Source: Coriaria nepalensis (taxonomy: Eukaryota; Streptophyta; Magnoliopsida; Cucurbitales; Coriariaceae). Taken from it: a stretch of DNA of 64,000 nt. The notes under the pieces are model-generated. The model did not search any database. It saw nothing but the letters and a program-made list of their open reading frames with translations, and was not told the origin of the DNA. This document shows positions 24,747 to 35,445 of the stretch, one piece after another. The position numbers were made by a program, and so were the translations under genes. Position 1 is the first letter of the stretch, and each line of letters begins with the position of its first letter. The stretch covers positions 1,991,501 to 2,055,500 of the forward strand of contig CP114493.1 of assembly GCA_027186245.1 (NCBI GenBank), read 5' to 3'.

Positions 24747-26103
24747 CAATGCTAATCTCGTCAACAGCTAGCCTACACAATCTAACAAAGGTCTATCTAT
24801 TTGTCTTAAGGTGTCTTTCTCTCTCTAACTGAGACAAACATGAACCCCTAGTGAGAAACATAAAGTAACTAAAAAGGAAAAACCCCTAGTGATTCAAGCG
24901 ATTTATGCCTTATAATTTATTGAAAACGTTTCTTTATTTCACTTTTAAACAAAATTAAAACTCAAAAAGTTAAAAGATAAAAAAAAATTACAGCAAAACT
25001 TAGAGGATTAGTGAACCCTTCTTTCAATTTCGTAGATCAATCGAAAACGTTTCTTTATTGCAGGATTGTCAACCAAAACATATAGAATGCCTATTTTTGG
25101 ATTGTCAATCGAAAATGCTTTGTACGCAATTGCCCTTTAGACCCACGTATATTTTAAATATTTTATATATATACATTTAAAGATAAATTCATGAAATAGA
25201 AGGGGCTATAATCTAATATATATAAATATTTGAAGTAGGGTTTTGTAAGAATCATATATTTTAATTACCTAATTAAGTCGGGCACTTAGTACCTTATACA
25301 ATTGTCCTCGAGTTTTTAGCCTGTACAAACTAGTGAACCGGTGATAAATACTTGCCGATTTATCTATCCTTATTTATGATATAATTACACCAATTGACTC
25401 AACTCACGAGGTTGAATCAACCAACTTTTAACAATTATTCATTAATTTATGTTAATATTTTTAATGATAAATGATATAAGTAAACCCGTTTATTATTATT
25501 CATTTCTTATTGTTAAAAGTCTCAATCTGTATTTATTGAGCTTGTTTGTAGTATGTTTTCATGTGCAAAATTTACATTGATAAAGACTTGCACATGAGAG
25601 ATAGTTCAATATATTTAAAATTAGATAATTTTTGAAATGGAAAATTAAGAACGTTGGGGAGGTATTTGCGAGTTTGAAACTTTTACAAATTATTTAATAT
25701 TTTTAGTCTACAAAGACCTGATCACTGACAACGGCATTTGCCTTTTGCCTACAGAACCTGTGGTAATGGTTATTGTGATGGGTAATATTGAATTCATTAC
25801 ACAAGGAGAAAAACCTGAAGGTATTCATTCATGGAGACTGCAAAGAACATCAATTAATTGATCTCATTCTAATTTTTCCTGATCGTCTAGATACATTTGT
25901 TTTATAATGCTTGAAATAAGAGACTATCAAATGGGATTGTAACTAGTAAAAATGTCAAAAACCATGTTTAAAATGATTTCAACAACATCAGCTTCATGCA
26001 GTTATTTCTAATCCCTACGCACTAATATGAAGTAACAAACAAGTAACTAAAACCACTAACAATGCATACCTAATTATGGAAGATCTTGTAATTTATAATT
26101 TGG

Positions 26104-26268
26104 GAAGAAGAGAAGACCTGACAAGAGAGAAAAGAGCCAGTCAAGTTAGCCAAGATGCCTGCCTGGGAACCTACTAAACTTCGACTCGTAATTTGTAAAC
26201 TACAAGTTAGCCAGACACGTAGACGCAGGCAAGTCATCTTTGGCTACCAAACTCAGACTCTCTTCTTC
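26104..26268 (-). ncRNA. MIR169: MIR169-type microRNA precursor hairpin, copy 2
   Basis: Minus-strand hairpin bounded by GAAGAAGAGA (26104-26113) and TCTCTTCTTC (26259-26268). The 5' arm mature segment is at 26225-26246 and has the same sequence as copy 1. The 3' arm star is CAGGCAGGCATCTTGGCTA (about 26144-26165). The loop is longer than in copy 1 and contains TACAAGTTAGCCAGACACG. A TATA box lies about 110 bp upstream. The family targets NF-YA mRNAs (established for miR169). Every base of the hairpin is identical to copy 3. Confidence 0.82.
26225..26246 (-). ncRNA. miR169: Predicted mature miR169-like RNA, copy 2
   Basis: Reads TAGCCAAAGATGACTTGCCT plus GC on the minus strand, one base different (position 8) from canonical miR169. 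Identical in copies 1 and 3. Confidence 0.77.
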
Positions 26269-26375
26269 GTGTTAGATCGCTCTTCCTCTGCATCGACTTA
26301 TATCACAGCTTACTTGATCATGCGTAGATGAGATTCTACTTGGTAATTGTTATGAATTTACAGTGATGACTACTC

Positions 26376-26385
26376 TATTTATATA
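26376..26385 (-). promoter_or_regulatory. TATA box for MIR169 copy 2
   Basis: The minus strand reads TATATAAATAGAG, a near-ideal plant TATA box. Expected start is near 26345-26352. Further upstream (26451-26470) lies a CATGCATG motif followed by an ACGTGC core on the minus strand, shared by all three copies. Confidence 0.68.
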
Positions 26386-27239
26386 TGAATTGAATTGCCT
26401 CTACATTCTTCAACAATTGTCCGAATCAGAAAAGGCACAGCTGGGCTGGGCTGCATGCATGGTTGCACGTCGTAAATCCAAGATTCTATTCTTCCAATAG
26501 TGGAGGGGACCTTGTTTCTATTTTAGGGATAATGAATTTACGGAGAAGAAAGGGAAAACATCTTAAAACACTTGGAATTCAACTGGTAGACAAATTAAAT
26601 GGAATATGTAGTTATGTACGGTAGTAAGAAAAACAGTCACGTTTCACTTTCTATCTTTTAAATGTCGTATAAGTGGACTTTTTTTTTTGGTTGTTTTTCT
26701 ATTTTCTCCCAACTTTTAAATGACTTTAAACCCTACTTTAAATACTCATCTCTTATATGGCTCAAGTCAACTCCTCACAAAGGCATCTATTGATGCTAAT
26801 TCACAACTTTAATAAAGTCAACAACATCTCTTCTTCGTTTTTGGTTCGAAAATATTGTCAACTATACATGTAGATTTAATTCAGAGGATTTTGTACTTTG
26901 TCCTACAATCAAATCATGTTGATCCTATGATATTATACTAAAAAATGAGCTTCTATCCCGAAATCAATTAACAAGAAAAAGACTTGAATAATCTTTCTTA
27001 TATGTTAGTTTTTCTATAGTTTCTTGTCAGATATAAGATATAATATTCTCATAGATATTTTACTAAATGTTTCTTACACATTATACCACTTATTGAGGTT
27101 AGAAAATAATCATCCCACATGTGAGAGCAGTATTAGAATTGTTATACATTTCTTAAAGACAAGATATATGATTGATTTATAAGTAAGGTATTGAAAGATA
27201 TCGAATTGGTGCCTCATCCCCCCCCCCCCCCTTCCCCTC

Positions 27240-28030
27240 ATTATTACGTTTATTATTGTGCCAAGTGAATGGTTTTACAATTTCTTGTGTCATAAGTTTG
27301 GGACCGCTTAAGTGAGGGAGGTAAGAGTTTTCTAGGAATCCTAATCATTTTGATTTCTCTTTGTTTAGACCATCCTTCTTCACATATCGAACATGCTTGT
27401 AAAGCCTCATATCCTTATAATATAGTATACAATCAATTGAGCAACTATGAATCAGCTCATAGCCGAACCCTAAAGCATTCCTATACTTCATAGTGGTGTA
27501 AAAACTTTAGGTCAAGTCTTGCCCTTTGGTAAGAAAAACTTGATGTGTTTAAGGAGCACGTCAAAAGCTTTATCCCTCAAATGGCACAATGACTTGATAT
27601 TAAACAAATGCATCACACACATTGCCTTTGATATTTTTATACAACCCGGATAAATTTCTTAGTTGGCATCTTCTAAAACTTGATCAAATCAATTGTATAT
27701 GGCTAATGTGTAGTTGTTTCATCATTCTCGTATGCCTCCATGGTTTGAGTCATGATGGTATCATCTAAAAGTCCCTCCATATTATCAGGAATATCAATAT
27801 CTTCATTAATGAGATCTATACCAACAAGGGGACCACCGTTATGCATTTCAGCACCCTGGTTCGTTAGTGCATATATTATGTACTATCCAATATGTCTACC
27901 CAATTTGAAATGCATACCGAAACATGTGGTTTCATAATTTATGAAGAAATAGACTATTTCGATTCATGCAGTTGTGGCTTGGACACTAGATCTTTCCATT
28001 ACCATCCATCACTTCTCGGCATCGCAATAT
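27240..28030 (-). pseudogene. CACTA (En/Spm) TNP2-type transposase N-terminal relic, unit A
   Basis: The minus strand shows, in shifted frames, a CP-x-C-x2-N start of the transposase-associated domain (about 27985-27950), then the acidic run GGPLVGIDLINEDIDIPDN and MEGLLDDTI (about 27840-27750), and then YPGC, LFNIKSLCHLRDKAFDVLLK and a LPKG-like run (about 27660-27520). This order matches the N-terminal part of plant CACTA TNP2 proteins. Stops are frequent. No CACTA terminal repeats were found. Confidence 0.68.
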
Positions 28031-28790
28031 AAGATGCACCCCCCCCCCCCCCCTTCTCTTATGGGACACGTGGCAGTCAAATATAAGCCAAGGCCACTAT
28101 GGCAATCAACTGTATTGACTCCCGTATCAGAGACTGTCATAAAGTGAAGGTATTGGACAATAAATGACAGACACTTGGCACAGTAGGTGCAATTATAATT
28201 TTCTTTTTGTGACAAGTTGTATTTGAGTTTTCGTGACCTGTTTTGGTATCACATATATATATATATATTACCATTTGAGTATATAGGCATAATGTATTTT
28301 GTTCATGTACATTGAGTGTATAGATATAATGTATTTTGTTCATGTACATTTGAAGTAAACGCATAATCCAAATCTCAAAATTTTATTATCGAATCATGCA
28401 TCAATACATTACATGACTAAAGCATTCAATCTTACAAGTACTACCAGCTAGTAGTGTTAAAACTATCAAATTAGCAACAAATATTCATAACAATCCAATA
28501 CAAGTGAACATTATTTAAAAAGTTTCTTGCAAAAGATAGCTTAGAACAAGTAAAATATAGGACACTTCTTGTACTGTCCGTAGCGTAACCTAAATGAGTT
28601 AAGACTATTATATGAAAAATCATTGAAGATGGCAAAATCATATTGATCACATGTTTGTTATAGCCTTGAATGCCAGTATAATGTATATGTTGTACAAGAA
28701 TGATGCGAAAAAGTTGTGCTCCGAATTGGGATTGATGATCTACATAAATAATGGAGTGAAAAACTATACAGCCAAGTGGACCACATTCAC

Positions 28791-29279
28791 AAACATTTCA
28801 AGTGTACCTAACAATATGTCAAGTGGCCAAAATATAACTCACAATAATAGGTCGATGTACCTGATCAAGCATCTTCTTATCTTTTTCTTTATTTATTAAT
28901 ATCCTCCTACTAGCTATATAATTTTCTCAAGACACTTTGAAAAAAATAACTAACTCTATATATAAATAGTATGAGTATTATTAGTCTACTTAAAAACCTT
29001 TTGCTCTAAAAATGCGGAATTATATAAATTTTCTTAGAATCTCTTTCTAATTATAATCCACATAACTAAAATACATAAATAATATTATACTAGACATAAT
29101 ATGAGGAAATATCCATGTACTCATTCCAAAATATTGTTGACAAAACACCACAGAAGTTCAAGAGCTTCAAAAAAAAATTCAAAACAATTCCTATCTTCTT
29201 GCGTGTAGGGCCCATATGTTCTCTACACTAGGTTACTTTTTTCGTTTTTCTTTTTGATTTATGGCTTTTGCCATACATA
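28791..29279. other. AT-rich spacer, no gene seen
   Basis: No recognisable domain between the end of duplication unit A and the R1 repeat. Confidence 0.4.
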
Positions 29280-30433
29280 TTGATTTATGAAAGTTATTAA
29301 AATTGAATGTATGGATTTCATGAGTATATGTCATATATTAGGTAAATTATATATTGTATGGATTTTGAAATGCATAAAGTTTATGATGGAACCCCATTCT
29401 AGTATTGAATTTGTTGGGCTATGTGTACATAGTAGTCATAATTCTTGCGTGGTAGGTCATGTTATAGGGTGTATTGCTCTAATAAGTATCGTCTCATGGG
29501 TGAAGGAATTCAGCGAAGCAACATTACCTTCCCAATCCTTTATATTAAACTTTTTGTAAAAGTATTAATTGAACAAAGTGTCACATGGGCCACTTGTTAA
29601 CTCCCGAGTGGGAGCAAAGTGTCATATAGTTACCTCTTAACTCCTACATTTATGGTTTTGCGAATGATATATATATATATACTAATTTATGAATGATATA
29701 GATTTGCTATCTTTTGATGATGTTCTCAGTTTTGAAAACAATTATAACTATATTCAAGTGTATGTTAAGCTTTGAAATGGATGATCTAATTCAGGAATTT
29801 TATAGATGGTATGCAAATTTATACTATTTTGCACAAATGTATGATTTAAGACAATTTTGCTGAGTTACATCATTACCGATTTTATTCTGCTAGATGAAAA
29901 CGTATTATTTAAACTAATTTCAATGGATTTTCATCTACGCCGGTTTTAAACTTACAGCGTATTGTAATTATTTTTCACTGAGTTTTATACTCATTCCTCA
30001 TTTTTATGGAAAACATTTGCAAATTAGTGAAGAAATAGAGTATTCGTGAGACTTGCTTGCCAACTGTTGTACACATGGTAAGGTTCTGCTTAGTAGACTG
30101 TTTTTTTTTTTCAAGACAAACATAGCCACTCTACTATGTAATTAGAAATGGTTTAAAATACTATAGATATAGAATATTGTATACTTATGTTTTACTTTCG
30201 CTGATAGGTTTATCAATGTATTGGGTATACTTATGCAACATAAATTCTGATTTTTTTGATGATTGGAAGATCTTGATTTGAACATTTTCCATAAGTAATG
30301 ACATAAGAAAGTAAGTAAGAAAAGAGACTTGTGACGGTTGTATGACTGCAGATTCTTGATATACGGGTTTCTAGGTAACTTTGGTTGCATAGTTCTCATG
30401 CTAGTTACGAATCTGATAAATCAGGTTGTGATA
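29280..30433 (+). repeat. Dispersed LTR-like repeat family R1, copy 2
   Basis: Aligns with 6050-7327 (for example GTATGGATTTTGAAATGCAT, GGAACCCCATTCTAG, GAGACTTGCTTGCC, AAATCAGGTTGTGATA). It sits between the two segmental duplication units, so it may have been present before the duplication or inserted in the spacer afterwards. Confidence 0.6.
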
Positions 30434-31298
30434 GACGTAGTATCAAATAAATTTTAGAAACAGAGCAGACATAGTGTTAAGAGCCTTAAGTTTCATTAGG
30501 CTATACAGTGGAGCATAAATCATAACTCCTGAAAATAAGAATTTGAAATGCAGTATTTATGTGCCAATATTGTAGTAAGTATTCGGCTATCACTTAATTA
30601 TTCCATCAAGTTAGATAGAATAGGAGTCACCTAAATTACACACAAACTGAACTGAAATGATTAGTCAATATTGGACAATATGTAAATCAATTAATCATAC
30701 ACAGCAACCTGAAATGAAAAATAAAATAAAAAAATCATCATGAGAGGATTTTTAAGACTTAGCATCCATGAGTATACTATATCATATTCAAACAGCAGTG
30801 ACATATTACGAAATTACATAAACTGTGCCATGTTTGTCATATCACATAAAATAACAGTGTCATATTTCTATATCACGTTCAAACAGTAGTGCCATATGAA
30901 TACATATACATGTTACAGCTTAATTAAGAAAGTTACAGCCCCGAAAGTTACGGCTTATTATATGCATGATTCGATATAAACTAAGAACAATTGAAGTAGA
31001 TGTAGTAAATGAGAAAGTCACACCTTACGAATCTTTGTAAGCAGGTCAAGCATAAGATCAATATAGTTATTAAATTAAGAAAATGCATTTAGATTACAGA
31101 AATAGAGTTGGACAACAACAAATCAAAATTGATAAACTTTACTTACAAATTGAAATCAGAACTTCAAATCTTCAATCTCACGTGCAGTATTGTCAGCCAT
31201 TGCAATACAATGTGAATCAAACATTAACATGGATACTTCAAATTGTTTTACCACAGTAGGTTCTTGTTTATGCCATTGAGAACGATAAAAAATATCGC
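30434..31298. other. Spacer with no gene
   Basis: AT-rich. It has three near-copies of a CAAACAGCAGTGACATAT-like block (about 30790, 30850, 30885). The sequence right after the R1 end (TAGTATCAAA) might be an eroded primer site, which would make R1 a 5' LTR, but this is weak. Confidence 0.35.
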
Positions 31299-32873
31299 TC
31301 AATGCTAATCTCTTCAACAGCTAGCCTTCAAATCTGACAAAGTTCTATCTATTTGTCTGAAAATTACTGAGACAAAGTGCTTGCCTCCTTTAATAGTTGT
31401 CTCTCTCCCTCTAACTGAGACAAACATGAACCCCTAGTGAGAAACAAAAAGATTAAAAAGGGAAAAAAAAAAAATGTTTTGTCAATCAAAACTTATAGAA
31501 TGCAAGGCTTCGTACGCAATTGATTTTGGATCTGGGGGGAAAATTAAAATTAAAAATAAAAAATGAAAGGATTTAGGATAAACAAAACTTTGCCTATCCT
31601 GGATTTTGGCAGATTTAATATTATCGCTAAAATCAATTCAATCTTACACAGGTCTATAATCTAATATATATATATATACATATTTGAAGTAGGATTTTGT
31701 AAGAATCATATATTTTAATTACCTAATTAAGTCTAAGGCTAAGGCAAATCGTACGTTATACAATTGTACCTGTATTTTTAGCCGGTACGAACCAGCAAAC
31801 TGGTGATAGACACTTGACGATATACTGTCAATGGCTATCGTTACTTATGATACAAGTAGACAAATTTACTCAACAACTTCTAACTATTATTCATTCGTTT
31901 ATGTTAATAATTTCAATAATAAATAATATAATTAAACTCATTTATTATTGTTCATTTCTTACTTTTAAGAGTCTCAATATGAAGTTTCTGGTTGAAATTA
32001 GATTGTTCACCCACTTTGTTATTTTTGTATATAATATATGATTCTTGATTTTGTTTGTTATCTATTTTCACATGTAAGGCCCGCATTAGTATGGACCTGC
32101 ACTTGAGGGATAATGCTAAAAGTATTAATTATATAGAACATAATTAAATAAATTTTCCCAGTTCAAATTTTTAAGATAATCGATAATTTAATATTTTTAA
32201 AATTAAATATAATTTCATTTTAAATAGAAACTAATCATAAAAAAAATTCCAACTATAATAATAATTAATTAAATACCTTATAACTATCACTAACTTTATA
32301 ATTAATTGCTATAAATAATAAATGAATTAATTAACCCACCATTATCATATCTGTAATCTTCCAACTACCGTGGTGGGTGCCCGTAACCCGTACCCTTCCT
32401 CATATACGTTTCTCTCAACCGGCCAATAAAGAGCCAATTAGCAATAAGGAGTTCAGTATTTGCGAGTTTCATAGTTTTACAATTTTTTTCATATTTTTAG
32501 TCTACAAAGACCTTATCAATGACAACGGTATTTGCAGAGGTAATGGTTATTGTGATAGGTAATACTGAATTCATTACACTAGGACAAAAACCTCAAGGTA
32601 TTCATGGGGACTACAAAGAGCATCAATTAATTGATCTCATCCTAAATTTTCCTGATCGTCAAGATACATATATTTTGTCATGCTTGAAATAAGAAACTAT
32701 CAAATGGGATTTGTAACTAGTCAAAATTTCAAATACAATGTTTAAAATGATTACAACAACATCAGCTTCTTGCACTTCTTTCTAATCTCTACGAACTAAT
32801 ATGAAGTAACAAACAAGTAACTAATTCTACTTACAATGCATAATTCGGGAAGCTCTTGTAATTTATAATTAAG

Positions 32874-33038
32874 GAAGAAGAGAAGACCTGACAAGAGAGA
32901 AAAGAGCCAGTCAAGTTAGCCAAGATGCCTGCCTGGGAACCTACTAAACTTCGACTCGTAATTTGTAAACTACAAGTTAGCCAGACACGTAGACGCAGGC
33001 AAGTCATCTTTGGCTACCAAACTCAGACTCTCTTCTTC
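32874..33038 (-). ncRNA. MIR169: MIR169-type microRNA precursor hairpin, copy 3
   Basis: Same minus-strand hairpin as copy 2, base for base. Outer stem GAAGAAGAGA (32874-32883) pairs with TCTCTTCTTC (33029-33038). Mature 5' arm at 32995-33016, star about 32914-32935. TATA box at 33146-33155. The identity extends well beyond the hairpin into promoter and upstream sequence (32873-33450). Confidence 0.82.
32995..33016 (-). ncRNA. miR169: Predicted mature miR169-like RNA, copy 3
   Basis: Reads TAGCCAAAGATGACTTGCCT plus GC on the minus strand. Identical to copies 1 and 2, one base off canonical miR169. Confidence 0.77.
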
Positions 33039-33145
33039 GTGTTAGATCGCTCTTCCTCTGCATCGACTTATATCACAGCTTACTTGATCATGCGTAGATG
33101 AGATTCTACTTGGTAATTGTTATGAATTTACAGTGATGACTACTC

Positions 33146-33155
33146 TATTTATATA
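33146..33155 (-). promoter_or_regulatory. TATA box for MIR169 copy 3
   Basis: Minus strand TATATAAATAGAG, identical to copy 2, about 110 bp upstream of the hairpin. Confidence 0.68.
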
Positions 33156-34089
33156 TGAATTGAATTGCCTCTACATTCTTCAACAATTGTCCGAATCAGA
33201 AAAGGCACAGCTGGGCTGGGCTGCATGCATGGTTGCACGTCGTAAATCCAAGATTCTATTCTTCCAATAGTGGAGGGGACCTTGTTTCTATTTTAGGGAT
33301 AATGAATTTACGGAGAAGAAAGGGAAAACATCTTAAAACACTTGGAATTCAACTGGTAGACAAATTAAATGGAATATGTAGTTATGTACGGTAGTAAGAA
33401 AAACAGTCACGTTTCACTTTCTATCTTTTAAATGTCGTATAAGTGGACTTCTTTTTTGTTTTTGTTTTTCTATTTGGTCCCAACTTTTAAATGACTTTAA
33501 ACCCTACTTTAAATACTCATCTCGTCTATGACTCAAGTCAACTCGTCACAAAAACATCAATTGATGTTAGTTTACAACTTTAATAAAGCCAACAATATCT
33601 CTTCTTCGATTTTGATTCGAAAATATTGTCAACTATATATGTATATTTAATTGAGAACATTTTGTACTTTGTCCTAAAGAAATTAAATGCAAAATGTTGT
33701 GATTATACCAAAAAAAAAAAAAAAAGTTTGACCAATCAGAAAGATGGCGGTTAGTCCAATCACGTGTTGATTCTACTTGTAATAACATATAAAAATGTGA
33801 GCTTTCATCTCGAATCGAATTGGTGATAAGATGATTTAACCAATTTTTTTTCTATATTAATTTATCAAGAATTCACTTTTAGATTTCATATATAATATTT
33901 TCACATTGATTTCACTAAATGTCTTTTATATATTGTGCTACTTGTTGAGCTTAAGGATGACCATTCCATAAGTGGAGTGAGTATTGGAATTATCCTATAT
34001 CACTTAAAGCGAAGATATATGGTTGTATTATAAATACAGTGTTGGAAGATATCAAATAGCTACCTAAACACCCCCCCCCCCCCATCATT

Positions 34090-34860
34090 CTTAACGGATC
34101 ATTGTGCCAAGTTAATGCTTTCGCAGTTTCTTGTATCATAAGTCAGGGGCGCTTAAGTCAGAGACGTAACAATTATCTAGGAATTTTAGTCATTTCGATT
34201 CTCTTTTGTTTAACATGCATGCAAGGACTCATATCCTTCCAATATAGTATGCAATCATTTGAACAACTATGGCAAACAGCCAAACGCCTAAGCATTCCTA
34301 TACTTCTTAGTGGTGTAAGAACGTTTAGGTAAAGTCTCGCCCTTTAGTAAAAAAACATGATGTGTTGCATGCAGGTACATGTCAAGAGCTTTATCTCTCA
34401 AATGGCACAACGATTTGATATGAAACAAATGCAGCCTTTGACATTTTTATATAAACTCGGATATATTTCTTAGTTGGTATCTTTTAATCCAAGCAATTGT
34501 CTATGGCTAACGTGTCGTTGGTTTCATCATTCTCGTTCACCTCCATGGTTTGAGTCATGATAGTATCATTTAAAAGTCCCTTCATATTGTCAGGAACATC
34601 AATATCTTCATCAATAAGATCTATACGAACAACGGGACCACCGTTATTCAATTTTGCACCCTAGTTGGTTAGTGCAATATATTCCCTATGTACTATCCAG
34701 TCTGTGTACGCAATATGAAATGCATGCAAGAACATGTGGTTTCGTAATTCATGAAGAACTAAACTGTTTCAGTTTATGCATTTCGGCTTGGAGACCTGAT
34801 CTCGCCATTAATAGCCATCACTTCTCGGCATTGCAATATAAGATAGAACCGCCCCCTTGT
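34090..34860 (-). pseudogene. CACTA (En/Spm) TNP2-type transposase N-terminal relic, unit B
   Basis: Homologue of 27240-28030. The most legible part on the minus strand is NNGGPVVRIDLIDEDIDVPD followed by NMKGLLNDTIMTQTM (about 34655-34550). It has stops and indels of its own. Open frames on the opposite strand here (34102-34332, 34654-34926) are shadows. Confidence 0.65.
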
Positions 34861-35445
34861 GGGACACATAGACTTGTCCCCTTCAGATACGTGGCAGTCA
34901 AATATCAGTCAATGCCACTATGCTAGTCAACTCTGTTGACTCCCGTATCAGAGACGGTCAGAAAAGTGAAGGTATTGGCGAATAAATGACCAATACTTGG
35001 CATAGCAGGTGCAATTATAATTTTCTTTTTGTTACAAGTTACAGAATCATGCATCAATACATTACATGGCAAATATTAGTATATAATGCCAAAGCATCCA
35101 ATATTAGAAGTACTACCCACTAGTAGTGTTAAAACTATCAAATTAACAACTAATATTTATAACGATCCAATAAAATAGAACATTGTTTGAAAGATTACTG
35201 ATAAAAGATAGATTGGAGCAAGTAAAATATAAGACTAATCTTGTAATTGTCATGGAGTAACCTAAATAAGCTAAGACTATTATATGAAAAATCACCCTAG
35301 ATGCAAAATCCTATTGATCACATACTTGTTATAGCCTTGAATGCAATATAATGTATATCTCGTACAAGAATGATGCAAAAAGGTTGTGCACCAAATTCGC
35401 ATTGATGATCTACATAAATAATGAAATGAAAAATAACAAGGTCAA

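Larger units (their letters stand above)
24747..28790. repeat. Segmental duplication, unit A
   Basis: Aligns nearly collinearly with 31299-35445 from CAATGCTAATCTC to the GTCAAGTGG region, with several small indels. It contains MIR169 copy 2 and a CACTA transposase relic. The two units are in direct orientation, separated by about 2.5 kb. Confidence 0.85.
31299..35445. repeat. Segmental duplication, unit B
   Basis: Direct-orientation partner of 24747-28790. It contains MIR169 copy 3 and a second CACTA transposase relic. Divergence from unit A is obvious outside 32873-33450, with no difference inside it. Confidence 0.85.

Noticed and set aside
30780..30900. Short repeated blocks spaced by tens of bases, considered as a CRISPR-like array
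   Set aside because: Only about three imperfect copies in plant-type DNA, with no uniform repeat or spacer length.
34102..34926. Plus-strand frames 34102-34332 and 34654-34926 as genes
   Set aside because: They are opposite to the CACTA transposase relic, and the equivalent frames are not kept in unit A.
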